A stretch of 36,696 bases of DNA from Phormidium tanganyikae FI6-MK23 (GTDB lineage: Bacteria; Cyanobacteriota; Cyanobacteriia; Leptolyngbyales; Leptolyngbyaceae): NCBI GenBank assembly GCA_019359175.1, contig JAHHHU010000032.1, forward strand, positions 1 to 36,696, given 5' to 3'. Position 1 is the first letter of the stretch. The number at the start of each line of letters is the position of its first letter. Below the pieces are notes generated by a model. It was not told the origin of the DNA, ran no database searches, and worked only from the letters and a program-made list of their open reading frames with translations. Positions 25,515 to 33,991 of this stretch are shown one piece after another. Made by a program: the position numbers and the translations under genes.

Positions 25515-25592
25515 CCCCCTAAATCCCCCATTCTGGGGGACTTTAAGCCAAGAATCCAGTTCAAAGTCCCCCAGAATGGGGGACTTAGGGGG
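25515..25592. repeat. long near-perfect inverted repeat (MITE/REP-like element)
   Basis: A 30-base left arm (25515-25544) and a 30-base right arm (25563-25592) are complementary at 29 of 30 positions around an 18-base centre. Each arm itself contains the palindrome CCCCCATTCTGGGGG, so four-way stem formation is possible. The C-run/G-run motif is of a type seen as dispersed intergenic repeats in cyanobacteria. It lies in the 289-base gap between two minus-strand genes; no transposase is linked to it. The rest of the gap (25355-25643) holds no gene. Confidence 0.85.
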
Positions 25593-25643
25593 CTTCCCGG
25601 ATTCAGCATCGAAGCAAATAATTTTTGTTGGGCTGACATCAAA

Positions 25644-26033
25644 TTAATCATTCACCGTCGCAGTGCAATCAATCTCGACCAACAAATCTTTAGGCAATCG
25701 TGCGACTTCCACACATATCCGAGCAGGCGCACTTTCTTCCTCAAAGTACTTCGCATAGACCGCATTCATTGCGGCAAAGTCATTGATATCTTTTAGAAAC
25801 ACAGTCGTCTTCACCACATTCGCCATCGACGAACCCGCCGCTTCTAAAATCGCCTTCATGCTGGTTAGAGCGCGCTCGGTTTGCGCCACGACATCTCCCG
25901 CCCCTACAATCTCCCCCGTCTTCGGATCGAGCGAAATCTGCCCTGCGACAAATACTAATCCTTGAGCAACGATCGCTTGATTGTAAGGGCCTACCGGAGC
26001 CGGAGCCGCATCAGTCCGAATAATTTTCTTCAT
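25644..26033 (-). CDS. ridA: RidA family reactive intermediate/imine deaminase
   Basis: 129 residues, full length. Hydrolyses 2-iminoacids such as iminobutanoate released by PLP enzymes of threonine and serine breakdown. The family signature [20 protein letters not shown] and the C-terminal [20 protein letters not shown], with the conserved active-site Arg and the Glu in VEID, are present. Its start codon overlaps the stop of the Nudix gene by 4 bases (ATGA), so the two are translationally coupled. Confidence 0.9.
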   Translation of the reverse strand: MKKIIRTDAAPAPVGPYNQAIVAQGLVFVAGQISLDPKTGEIVGAGDVVAQTERALTSMKAILEAAGSSMANVVKTTVFLKDINDFAAMNAVYAKYFEEESAPARICVEVARLPKDLLVEIDCTATVND

Positions 26034-26458
26034 AGCTTTGGACGCATTCCATAATTTCTGTACTGTAAATAATCGTGCAAAATGAGATCGTGATCAAAAC
26101 ATAAATTCTTCGGAATCTCCCAGACATTGATCACTCGCACATTTTTCGCATCGTCTCCGGCTTTCGGATCGCCTGTTGCAGCAGCGATGTAGGTAATACT
26201 CATCGTGTGTTGTCGCTCGTCGCGATTCGGATCAGAATAAACTCCGAGCAGATCCACGATTTCGATTTCGAGTCCGGTTTCTTCGATCGCTTCATTGTGC
26301 GCTGTCGTTTCGGCTGAATTCCCGTAGTCGATAAATCCGCCAGGAATCGCCCAGCCATGCGGCGGATTTAGGCGTTCGATTAATACGATCGGGCGATTAG
26401 GTCGATCGATGAGTTCAATGATGATATCGACCGTGGGAGCGGGATTGCGATGAGCCAT
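26030..26458 (-). CDS. Nudix hydrolase with substituted Nudix box
   Basis: 142 residues. Starts [20 protein letters not shown] and has the Nudix fold with the box [20 protein letters not shown] then ETGL. Compared with G-x5-E-x7-REUxEExGU, the first Glu is Asn and the Arg is Asn, while the metal-binding Glu residues in NEAIEETG are kept. The following [19 protein letters not shown] region resembles ADP-ribose-type pyrophosphatases of cyanobacteria. Activity is likely but not certain. First gene of a coupled pair with ridA and divergent from malQ with about 60 bases between. Confidence 0.83.
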   Translation of the reverse strand: MAHRNPAPTVDIIIELIDRPNRPIVLIERLNPPHGWAIPGGFIDYGNSAETTAHNEAIEETGLEIEIVDLLGVYSDPNRDERQHTMSITYIAAATGDPKAGDDAKNVRVINVWEIPKNLCFDHDLILHDYLQYRNYGMRPKL

Positions 26459-26522
26459 AAATAATTACGATTTCCGAACTAATCTTGATTCTTCTTTCGA
26501 CAGATTTTGTCGTTTTCGCTCT

Positions 26523-28073
26523 ATGGTACAGTGCGTTCAATCTTCTCCTCCCGTTTATTCTATGTCTTTGAAACGATCGAGCGGCGTTTTGCTGCATCCC
26601 ACCTGTTTTCCCGGTCGATTTGGGATTGGTGAACTCGGAGCCGAGGCACATCGGTTTATCGAGTTCTTGGTGCAAAGTGGTCAGCAATATTGGCAAGTGT
26701 TGCCATTGGGCCCAACTGGGTATGGAAATTCGCCGTATGCGTCATATTCGTCAATGGCGGGGAATCCGTTGTTGATTAGCTTAGATGCGTTACGCGATCG
26801 TGGATTGCTAGAAGAATCAGACTTTGCCAATCTGCCGGAATTCTGGGTGAATGGCGTGGATTATGATCGGGTTTATGCGTTCAAGGCTCCCTTGTGGCGA
26901 AAAGCTTCTGAAGCATTCAAACACCATGCCTCTGAGCAGCGAGAATTTGCTGAGTTTTGTACCAAGAAAGCATTCTGGCTAGAAGACTATGCGCTGTTCA
27001 TGGCATTGAAAGAAGAGAATGGCGGCAAAAGCTGGTATGAGTGGGAACCAGAACTCATGCAGTTTAAACCGGACGCGATCAAAGATGCCCAAGTTCGCCT
27101 AAGAAACGAAATCTACTACCAAAAATATCTCCAGTTCGAGTTCTTCCGCCAGTGGATGAAGCTCAAACAGCACGCGAATGAAAACGGCATTCAGATCATT
27201 GGCGACATTCCCATCTACGTCGCTCACGATAGTGCCGATGTCTGGGCAAACTCAGAGAACTTTCGGCTTGATCCTGAAACGGGCCATCCTGAACTGATGG
27301 CAGGGGTTCCACCAGATTACTTTAGTGAAACTGGACAGCTTTGGGGCAACCCTATCTATGATTGGGACTATCTCGAAAAGACTGACTTCAAATGGTGGAT
27401 ACAGCGCTTTGAAGCCATGTTAGATCTGGTCGATTGGATTCGGATTGATCATTTCCGAGGTTTCCAAGCTTACTGGGCAGTGCCACAAGGCGAAGAAACA
27501 GCAATCAATGGCAACTGGGTCGAAGCACCGGGAGATTTGTTTTTCGAGATGCTCGATCGTAAACTCGGCAAGCTCCCAATCCTAGCCGAAGACTTAGGCG
27601 TAATTACTCCCGAAGTCGAAGAACTTAGAGATAAGTTTGAATTCCCTGGTATGAAGATTGTTCATTTCGCTTTTGGTTCTGATTCGGGTAATCCCTATCT
27701 CCCGTTTAACTATTCGCGCAACTGTATCGTTTACACCGGAACACACGATAACGATACAAGCATCGGCTGGTATGAAAAACTCTCGGACTATGAGCGCAAT
27801 ACCTTAGAAAGCTATCTCGGCTGTATTAGTCATCAAGGCATCCATTGGGATTTAATCCGCTTGGCGATGAGTTCGGTTGCAGTGTTATCGCTCATTCCGC
27901 TTCAAGATCTGATGGGTTTAGGCACAGAAGCGCGAATGAATGCACCGGGTCAAGCAGAAGGGAATTGGGGCTGGCGTTATCGATCAGAGATGCTGAGTGA
28001 TGAAATTCGCGATCGATTCGCAAGCCTAACGCATCTATTTGGACGTGCCCCGCAAGGAAAGCATTCAGATTAA
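26523..28073 (+). CDS. malQ: 4-alpha-glucanotransferase
   Basis: About 516 residues (503 if the ATG at 26562 is used, which begins with the family-like MSLKRSSGVLLHPTCFPGRF). Glycoside hydrolase 77 amylomaltase that disproportionates maltooligosaccharides in glycogen metabolism. Seen: GQQYWQVLPLGPTGYGNSPY, IIGDIPIYVAHDSADVW, the nucleophile Asp in WIRIDHFRGFQAYW, acid/base Glu in ILAEDLGVITPEV and the third acid in VYTGTHDNDT. Length is normal. It is divergent from the Nudix-ridA pair and convergent with the SWIM gene. Confidence 0.93.
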   Translation: MVQCVQSSPPVYSMSLKRSSGVLLHPTCFPGRFGIGELGAEAHRFIEFLVQSGQQYWQVLPLGPTGYGNSPYASYSSMAGNPLLISLDALRDRGLLEESDFANLPEFWVNGVDYDRVYAFKAPLWRKASEAFKHHASEQREFAEFCTKKAFWLEDYALFMALKEENGGKSWYEWEPELMQFKPDAIKDAQVRLRNEIYYQKYLQFEFFRQWMKLKQHANENGIQIIGDIPIYVAHDSADVWANSENFRLDPETGHPELMAGVPPDYFSETGQLWGNPIYDWDYLEKTDFKWWIQRFEAMLDLVDWIRIDHFRGFQAYWAVPQGEETAINGNWVEAPGDLFFEMLDRKLGKLPILAEDLGVITPEVEELRDKFEFPGMKIVHFAFGSDSGNPYLPFNYSRNCIVYTGTHDNDTSIGWYEKLSDYERNTLESYLGCISHQGIHWDLIRLAMSSVAVLSLIPLQDLMGLGTEARMNAPGQAEGNWGWRYRSEMLSDEIRDRFASLTHLFGRAPQGKHSD

Positions 28074-28109
28074 TGCAAAATCCCTACATCTCGCAGTTTC
28101 GGTAGTGGT

Positions 28110-28180
28110 CTAGACCTGTGGGTATCCTCGCTGCAATCCTCACTGCTGATAGGTTCTGTAAACCTGATCCACAGGTCTAG
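28110..28180. repeat. 12-bp inverted repeat with nested dyad between malQ and the SWIM gene
   Basis: CTAGACCTGTGG (28110-28121) and CCACAGGTCTAG (28169-28180) are perfect complements 47 bases apart, with a smaller AGGTT...AACCT pairing nested inside. There is no T-tract. It could be a structured RNA end, a factor-independent processing signal, or the ends of a tiny decayed element. Confidence 0.5.
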
Positions 28181-28182
28181 CG

Positions 28183-28306
28183 CATCACCGATTATGATGT
28201 ATCAGGTTGGGAATCGACGATCGCCAAAATCTTCAAATCCCCGCCGTCCAAATATATCAATGCTCAAAGTAGCTCTCGATTTTTGGATTTGACTCGATCG
28301 TAAACT
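28183..28306 (+). other. short coding-like stretch, possible gene relic
   Basis: Directly after a TAG the plus strand reads RITDYDVSGWESTIAKIFKS then PPSKYINAQ and on to a stop at about 28304. There is no start codon in frame, and the 3' part lies inside the SWIM gene on the other strand. The composition is protein-like but I do not recognise it. It may be a relic or coincidence. Confidence 0.2.
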
Positions 28307-29103
28307 TCCTCCATCACAGCAATGAACGATTGATCCTTGTTCCAGAACGGCGGAAAATCTCCCTGCTTCTTCACTAAAATGCCCGACACGCTGCTTTGAG
28401 GAGGACGTTCAATCTCTTTCGGTAACGATTTGCTGCCTTGCCAAAATTCTTTCAGCGTTGTTTGGGTTGGGACAGGTTGAATCCCAGGGCGAGTGTAGAA
28501 CGACTCAACAGAATGCGGTGAAGTGGATTGGCGATCGAGTTCGCTGGCAAGGGCTTTCCCAAGCGGTGTTTTTGCTAGTTCAGCCTGTAAAGTTGTACGA
28601 GAAATTCCTCGCAGTTCAAACAGCAAAAAGGGATCTTGATCTAGCTCAGCGGCAATCCGATAGTATACGCCTGCAATGTGTTTACAAGGGTTACTGTAGT
28701 CAGGGCAAGAGCATTCCGTGTGAAAGTCTTTTTTCGATTTGGGCAATAGATTCAGATTCAGTTGTGCGAAGGCATCTTCGATGTTGTCGGGCATCTCATT
28801 CAACAATAGTTTAGAGATGAAACTAGCTTTTGAGGCAATGTATGCGATCGCGGCTGTCCATTGCGCCTGACTGATCGGATGGATCACAATTTCTGTTTCG
28901 TAAATGGGTTCTGTGTGGACACCAAAATAGGGATTCACGTTGCCGCGAACTTCAGCCACGATCGTGCCATCGGTGATCGTCAGTTTGCGAATACGATCGT
29001 TGTTTCGATAGGATCTCCCTCGACTCAAACGCCCCGCATCTGTGAACCGCTCCAGTGCTTCGATAAATTTATTGCCCCACCATGTTTTAGAAAGTTGTGC
29101 CAT
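28264..29103 (-). CDS. SWIM zinc finger protein
   Basis: 279 residues. The SWIM motif CxC...CxH is clear at about 127-141 (HTECSCPDYSNPCKHIAGVY). The N-terminal part has GRSYRNNDRIRKL and VRGNVNPYFGVHTEP, typical of bacterial SWIM proteins paired with SNF2 ATPases. SWIM fingers bind nucleic acid or protein. The gene follows the SNF2 helicase after 5 bases on the same strand, so the two are one transcription unit and probably one complex. The function of this pair in bacteria is not established. Confidence 0.88.
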   Translation of the reverse strand: MAQLSKTWWGNKFIEALERFTDAGRLSRGRSYRNNDRIRKLTITDGTIVAEVRGNVNPYFGVHTEPIYETEIVIHPISQAQWTAAIAYIASKASFISKLLLNEMPDNIEDAFAQLNLNLLPKSKKDFHTECSCPDYSNPCKHIAGVYYRIAAELDQDPFLLFELRGISRTTLQAELAKTPLGKALASELDRQSTSPHSVESFYTRPGIQPVPTQTTLKEFWQGSKSLPKEIERPPQSSVSGILVKKQGDFPPFWNKDQSFIAVMEEVYDRVKSKNRELL

Positions 29104-29108
29104 GAGTG

Positions 29109-32100
29109 TTAGTCCAAAATCGTACTGCGATTGAGCGTGATTAATTGTTTGAACGCTTCGTTATTCAGTTCGGTCAGCCAAGATTCATCAGAACCGACGA
29201 TCGCGCTTGCGAGTTTCTTTTTATCTTCGATCATTTGATCAATTCGTTCTTCGAGTGTTCCGAGTGCAACGAATTTATGCACGAATACATTCTTTTTCTG
29301 TCCGATGCGAAAAGCGCGATCGGTGGCTTGATCTTCAACGGCTGGATTCCACCAGCGATCGAAGTGAAAGACGTGATTCGCTTTGGTTAGCGTAATTCCG
29401 ACTCCACCTGCTTTAATAGATAGGATGAAGATTGAAGGTTCTGTGTCTGGATCTTGGAACTCTGCAATCATCTTTTCGCGTTTCGATCGAGCAGTGCCAC
29501 CATGCAGATAATAGGTTCGATAGTGTTGATGTTTCAGGTACTTTTCGAGTGCGGCTCCGATTTCTGTAAATTGCGTAAAGACGAGGATGCTTTCTCCTTC
29601 CTCGATCGCTTCTTGAATCATTTCGCTGAGGCGTTGCAATTTGTGCGATCGCTCTGGGGAGAATTCACTGTCATCTTGAAGAAATTGCATTGGATGATTG
29701 CAAATCTGTTTCAACTTCAGCAGTGTTGCTAACATCATTCCCTTGCGCTGAATCCCTTCTACTTCGTTTAACTGCTTCAGAATATCTTTTACAACCGCTT
29801 CGTAGAGTGAGGCTTGTTCTTTGGTGAGATTGCAGTAGAGTTTTTGCTCCACCTTGTCGGGTAAATCCTGAATGATGGCAGGATCAGTCTTCACGCGCCG
29901 TAGGATGAAGGGTTCGACGAGTTGCTTTAAGGTTGCAGATTTAGTGCGATCGTTGTTCTTCTGAATTGGAATTTCAAATGATTTACGAAACTGTGCTTCT
30001 TTGCCTAAATAGCCAGGATTGAGAAAGTTGAAAATCGACCACAAATCCAAAAGACGATTCTCGACAGGTGTTCCGGTCAGTGCGAGACGATGCTGGGCAG
30101 GAAGTTTAAGAACCGCTTTTGTCTGTGCTGCGGACGGGTTTTTGATGTTCTGGGCTTCATCAATGACGATCCGTTGCCAAGTGACAGCGGTGAGGAATGT
30201 GATATCTTTGCGAATTAGAGTGTAAGAGGTGATCACGACATCACAATCTGCGATCGCTTTTTGAAAAGCTTCAAACGTTTGAGCGCGATCGCTGCCGTGA
30301 TGGAGATGCGATCGTAACTGTGGTGCAAACTTCTCGATTTCTTTCTGCCAATTTCCCAGTACAGAAGTCGGAGCAATTAATAACGTGGGTGGAATCTGAG
30401 CGGTCTTTTTTCGAGTTTTGGGCAAGGCTTCGCGCTCTTGAACAAATCGAGCAATTACCTGAAACGACTTTCCCATGCCCATATCGTCTGCAAGACAGCC
30501 ATTCAAACCTAAGCTTTCAAGATAATGCAGCCAAGAAACTCCTCGCTTTTGATAAGCTCTCAATGTTCCATTTAATTGCTTTGGATCAGGCAGAACTTCA
30601 AGTTGGCTCTTATCATTCAACTGATTCAGCATCATTGATAAGGTTGAATCCTGCACGACTTCTAGTTCAATCCCATTGCTTCCTTCTGCGGATAGCTTGA
30701 TCAGATCCATTAAGCTCAGTTCTGGGTTTTCACTCCGATGTTTTTTCCAAAACTCCAGCATTTGCTGCATTTTACTGCGATCGAGTTGAATCCATTGCCC
30801 TCGAAATTGCACTAAATCCGCTTTCGACTGGACAAGTTGTTCCCATTCTTTTGGACTGACTGTTTCACCGTTAATGGATAGCTCATACTGATAGTCAATC
30901 AAAGTCTCAGCTGAGAAGTAGCTTTTACTTTTACCACTGCCACCCAATTTACGACCTTTTGCCTGCATTCGGACTTTTGCCCGTCGCCACCCTTGCGGAG
31001 TCCACCAAGCCGGAACAATCACTTTATAACCTGCATCTTCTAGCACCCAAGCCGTTTCTTGCAAAAAAGTAGTGGCATCTTCCACACTCAGCAAGATTTG
31101 AATCGGCTGATCGGTTTCGAGTCCTGCCCAAAGTTTCGGATAGATGCGAGCCGCATATCCCAATTGCATTAATAGCTGTTGCTCAAAGTCTTGCCCGAAT
31201 TGTTTCAGCAAAGTTTTACGTTTCGCAGTTCGAGCGTTCCAATAGTCCTCTAACGGCACTCGAACCGATGGATCTTGTCGAGAAGCCGCTTGAAATTCAA
31301 GTATCCAAGGGTCTTTCGCGTCTTGAGGAGATTGAAGCGCAAAACAAAGATGAAAGAGATATTCAGTTTGACTTTGAGCAATCCGATTTCGCCAGTTCTG
31401 CCAGTGTTGATATTGTTCTAAGCTATAGTTTGCTGGAGCAATTGACGACTTGAAACAATCATTGATTAAAGTATTTGCAATCTGTTTCTCGAATGTGGCA
31501 GGAATCGGAGTGCGTGTGATGATTTCGTGGAGCAGGACTTCTGAGAAGTGGCGGAGAAGTGTCATACGATCGCGCATTTGATTCTGAGCCGGACGAGCCT
31601 GAAATCCAACTGCACACAGTAACGGCATTCGCTCCACACAGTGCCCTAATTCAGATTCATAGTCTGTTGAGAGGATCTCCCACCCTGGATAAACTTCAAA
31701 CGTTGGAGTTGCCTTGCTCTTTCGCTTTGGGACAGAGAGCGATCGATACTTCAAGGCAGGAATATAACGATCGTTGAGTATCGTATGCTTAAAAAACTGT
31801 GTGTAGTGATACCAGAACAATAAATCTGCTCCAATCTGCACTTCTACTAAATTGTGCAGCGCTAAGAAATGCAACTCATTTAGCAGTTTAATCACCTGGG
31901 AAAGCGGACAGCAGTAGCCATGAACGATCCAATACTGCCAATCCCAAGTTTCAGGCTGGTCAACTTCGAGATAACGAGCGAGTTCAGGCGAAGGGCAAGG
32001 CTTCTCGGTGCTAGGTAGCAGAAAGAAGACAGGAGAGATCGAGTGAGATGTGATGGATAGTCCGAATTCTTGTGATAAAAATGTCGCTAAAGGCTTCTCT

Positions 32101-32249
32101 GCTAAATGATGAGGGTGCAGCCAAGGCTGGGATTTTAGTGGTTTGAGCTTCTCGATCGTTTCTACCCACAGGTAAAAATTGCCACCCTGCACAAAGTCAG
32201 TCGAGTCATCTGGAATCCAAGCACCATGTAGAATGTGCATTATCTTCAC
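29109..32249 (-). CDS. SNF2-family DEAD/DEAH-box helicase/ATPase
   Basis: 1046 residues. N-terminal about 500 residues are the SNF2-associated region (including the DUF3670-like block around 400-520, with VIVPAWW and KRSxxx-like basic segments). Helicase core: Walker A LADDMGMGKSFQVIARF near 590, motif Ia LLIAPTSVLGNWQKEIEKF, DEAQ-box VIDEAQNIKNPSAAQTKAV near 695, motif III LALTGTPVENRLLDLWSI, C-terminal lobe with LVFTQFTEIG, LHGGTARSKREKM, IKAGGVGITLTKANHVFH and DQATDRAFRIGQKKNVF. All catalytic motifs are intact, so it should be an active translocase. First gene of an operon with the SWIM protein. Confidence 0.92.
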   Translation of the reverse strand: MKIMHILHGAWIPDDSTDFVQGGNFYLWVETIEKLKPLKSQPWLHPHHLAEKPLATFLSQEFGLSITSHSISPVFFLLPSTEKPCPSPELARYLEVDQPETWDWQYWIVHGYCCPLSQVIKLLNELHFLALHNLVEVQIGADLLFWYHYTQFFKHTILNDRYIPALKYRSLSVPKRKSKATPTFEVYPGWEILSTDYESELGHCVERMPLLCAVGFQARPAQNQMRDRMTLLRHFSEVLLHEIITRTPIPATFEKQIANTLINDCFKSSIAPANYSLEQYQHWQNWRNRIAQSQTEYLFHLCFALQSPQDAKDPWILEFQAASRQDPSVRVPLEDYWNARTAKRKTLLKQFGQDFEQQLLMQLGYAARIYPKLWAGLETDQPIQILLSVEDATTFLQETAWVLEDAGYKVIVPAWWTPQGWRRAKVRMQAKGRKLGGSGKSKSYFSAETLIDYQYELSINGETVSPKEWEQLVQSKADLVQFRGQWIQLDRSKMQQMLEFWKKHRSENPELSLMDLIKLSAEGSNGIELEVVQDSTLSMMLNQLNDKSQLEVLPDPKQLNGTLRAYQKRGVSWLHYLESLGLNGCLADDMGMGKSFQVIARFVQEREALPKTRKKTAQIPPTLLIAPTSVLGNWQKEIEKFAPQLRSHLHHGSDRAQTFEAFQKAIADCDVVITSYTLIRKDITFLTAVTWQRIVIDEAQNIKNPSAAQTKAVLKLPAQHRLALTGTPVENRLLDLWSIFNFLNPGYLGKEAQFRKSFEIPIQKNNDRTKSATLKQLVEPFILRRVKTDPAIIQDLPDKVEQKLYCNLTKEQASLYEAVVKDILKQLNEVEGIQRKGMMLATLLKLKQICNHPMQFLQDDSEFSPERSHKLQRLSEMIQEAIEEGESILVFTQFTEIGAALEKYLKHQHYRTYYLHGGTARSKREKMIAEFQDPDTEPSIFILSIKAGGVGITLTKANHVFHFDRWWNPAVEDQATDRAFRIGQKKNVFVHKFVALGTLEERIDQMIEDKKKLASAIVGSDESWLTELNNEAFKQLITLNRSTILD

Positions 32250-32396
32250 ACCAATCGCTGATTTGACTTTACCAAAGCCTCGCAGAATCGCCCGTTTTTT
32301 TCAAGCGATCCGATTTCTAGAGCAGAAAGTAAGCCTGCTTCCATCTCTAAAAATTAATAAAAACCGCAAAATTGCTCGAATGTGAAAGGGTGCGAT

Positions 32397-32424
32397 ATTT
32401 TGAAAACGATAAGTCTTTCAAAAT
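32397..32424 (+). promoter_or_regulatory. dyad just upstream of ureE
   Basis: ATTTTGAAA (32397-32405) and TTTCAAAAT (32416-32424) are perfect 9-base complements 10 bases apart. The right arm ends 5 bases before the GTG of ureE, so it could be a repressor site or an RNA hairpin covering the ribosome-binding region. The arms are AT-rich, so chance is not excluded. Confidence 0.4.
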
Positions 32425-32429
32425 AAACT

Positions 32430-32861
32430 GTGACTCCGACTTTTATCCGTCGAACTTCCGCCCATTCTTCGCCCGATTACATTCTGTCGCTAACGGCTGA
32501 AGAAAGATCTCGATCGCGCTTTCTTTTCCAAGCCGATGACGGACGAGAAATTTACCTGAACCTACCCAGAGGCACAACGCTACGAGATGGCGACTGGTTA
32601 GAGTCAGACGAAGGCGAATTTCTCAAGATTCAAGCCAAACCCGAACCTGTTCTAACCGTGACTACTTCAGCATTGTTAGATCTATTACAAGCAGCGTACC
32701 ATTTAGGAAATCGCCACGTTCCACTAGAAATTACAGATACGTATCTCAGACTGTTACCTGATTCTGTTCTACAAGATCTACTAGAGCATCGTGGACTAGA
32801 AATCAAATCCGAAACGGTTCCATTTCAACCCGAATCCGGTGCATATGGACACGCTCACTAA
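32430..32861 (+). CDS. ureE: urease accessory protein UreE
   Basis: 143 residues from a GTG. Nickel metallochaperone that delivers Ni to the urease apoprotein complex. The N-terminal domain reads [20 protein letters not shown] and [19 protein letters not shown]; the C-terminal domain has [20 protein letters not shown], with the His of GNRH the usual metal ligand, and ends in a short GHAH tail. The tail is not strongly His-rich. It overlaps ureF by about 20 bases. The structural urease genes and ureG are not in the window. Confidence 0.9.
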   Translation: MTPTFIRRTSAHSSPDYILSLTAEERSRSRFLFQADDGREIYLNLPRGTTLRDGDWLESDEGEFLKIQAKPEPVLTVTTSALLDLLQAAYHLGNRHVPLEITDTYLRLLPDSVLQDLLEHRGLEIKSETVPFQPESGAYGHAH

Positions 32862-33513
32862 TTCAGCACTGTTACGACTGTTGCAGTTAGCAAGCCCGGC
32901 TTTACCCGTCGGTGCATATAGCTATTCAGAAGGATTAGAAACGCTGGTTCATACGGGCGTGATCCAAACCGTGAATGATCTAGAACATTGGATCATGCAA
33001 GAATTGCAGTATGGAGCGGCTCGATTAGAAGCGGCGATGTTAGTGAGATCGCATCGCGCCACGATCGCACAAAATTTCGATCAAGTCCTCTACTGGAATC
33101 AGTGGTTTACCGCTGCACGAGAAACCGAAGAACTACGATCGCAAAGTCTCCAAATGGGCGGATCGCTTTTACGATTATTCCGATCGCTCTACCCCGAACC
33201 GATTCCAACTTTCGAGGACGGGTGTAATTTCGCGATCGCGTTCGGGCTCGTCGCCGCACTTTGGCAAATCGATGAATCTACAGCACTTTTAGCGCATCTC
33301 CACAGTTGGGCGACGAATTTAGTGAGTGCAGGCGTGAAGCTGATTCCGCTCGGACAAACCGCAGGGCAGCAGCTTTTATTGAAATTGGGCGAAGCGATTG
33401 GGGAAAGTACGATCGCTGATCTGGCGGATTCTGAGATTGAGAGTTGTGGATGGGGATTGTCGATCGCCAGCATGGCTCATGAAACTCTTTATAGCCGTTT
33501 ATTTCGGAGCTAA
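32839..33513 (+). CDS. ureF: urease accessory protein UreF
   Basis: 224 residues from GTG 32839, or 222 from the ATG at 32845. UreF works with UreD/H and UreG as a GTPase-regulating chaperone in urease activation. The family opening [20 protein letters not shown] and [13 protein letters not shown] is clear, as is the later [11 protein letters not shown] block and [16 protein letters not shown]. The start lies within the 3' end of ureE, so translation is coupled. In most cyanobacteria ureG follows directly; here a toxin-antitoxin remnant lies downstream instead. Confidence 0.9.
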   Translation: MHMDTLTNSALLRLLQLASPALPVGAYSYSEGLETLVHTGVIQTVNDLEHWIMQELQYGAARLEAAMLVRSHRATIAQNFDQVLYWNQWFTAARETEELRSQSLQMGGSLLRLFRSLYPEPIPTFEDGCNFAIAFGLVAALWQIDESTALLAHLHSWATNLVSAGVKLIPLGQTAGQQLLLKLGEAIGESTIADLADSEIESCGWGLSIASMAHETLYSRLFRS

Positions 33514-33554
33514 ACTGAATGAATTGAAATCGTACTGGGCTGGGAGACAGAAAA

Positions 33555-33815
33555 ATGACGATCGCAGAACAGATCTACACCATTGCCAAGAACCTCCCCC
33601 CAGATCAAGCAAGCGAGATTCTAGCTTTTGCTGAGTCCATTCGCTCTAAGCACTCGACTAGCATCGACTCTGAATTACCGAACGAGCAAGTGATCTCGTC
33701 GCAAACTTGGGCAGACCTTGTTCGCTCCTTGGCTGGAACTTGGGCGGAAGACTTTCCAACTTTAGAGGAAATTCGTGCTGAAGAAGGACAAGATGTTTTA
33801 CGGGAGAGCCTTTGA
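33555..33815 (+). CDS. DUF2281-like antitoxin, VapB type
   Basis: 86 residues. Opens MTIAEQIYTIAKNLPPDQAS and EILAFAESIRSKHS, the helix pattern of DUF2281 antitoxins, and ends with the acidic toxin-binding tail (WAEDFPTLEEIRAEEGQDVL). Its stop codon is immediately followed by the start of a PIN-domain frame, the usual vapB-vapC spacing. The toxin is broken, so this is an orphan antitoxin or a decaying unit. Confidence 0.8.
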   Translation: MTIAEQIYTIAKNLPPDQASEILAFAESIRSKHSTSIDSELPNEQVISSQTWADLVRSLAGTWAEDFPTLEEIRAEEGQDVLRESL

Positions 33816-33985
33816 ATGTATGTTCTGGATACAAATACGTTGATCTATTACTTCAAAGGTCAAGGACAGGTTGCTCAAACTCTTGGGAATATTTCCCCTC
33901 AAGAAATTGCGATTTCTACGATCGTCTTTTATGAGTTGCAGGTTGGAATTATAAAATCGACATCACCTGCAAAGCGCCAAGCTGC
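33816..33985 (+). pseudogene. truncated VapC-type PIN-domain toxin
   Basis: The first about 55 codons are a good PIN-domain N-terminus: MYVLDTNTLIYYFKGQGQVA with the first catalytic Asp, then IAISTIVFYELQVGI with the second acidic residue. After KRQ the homology stops; the frame runs on for about 22 codons into the 3' end of the DUF3370 gene on the other strand before a stop at 34047-34049. The remaining half of the PIN domain, with the other acidic residues (usually around 95-120), is missing, so the toxin cannot be active. Confidence 0.82.
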
Positions 33986-33991
33986 AAGTCC

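Noticed and set aside
25421-25796. Open frames across the large inverted repeat and into ridA
   Set aside because: They are generated by the palindromic repeat and by antisense reading of ridA; no family resemblance.
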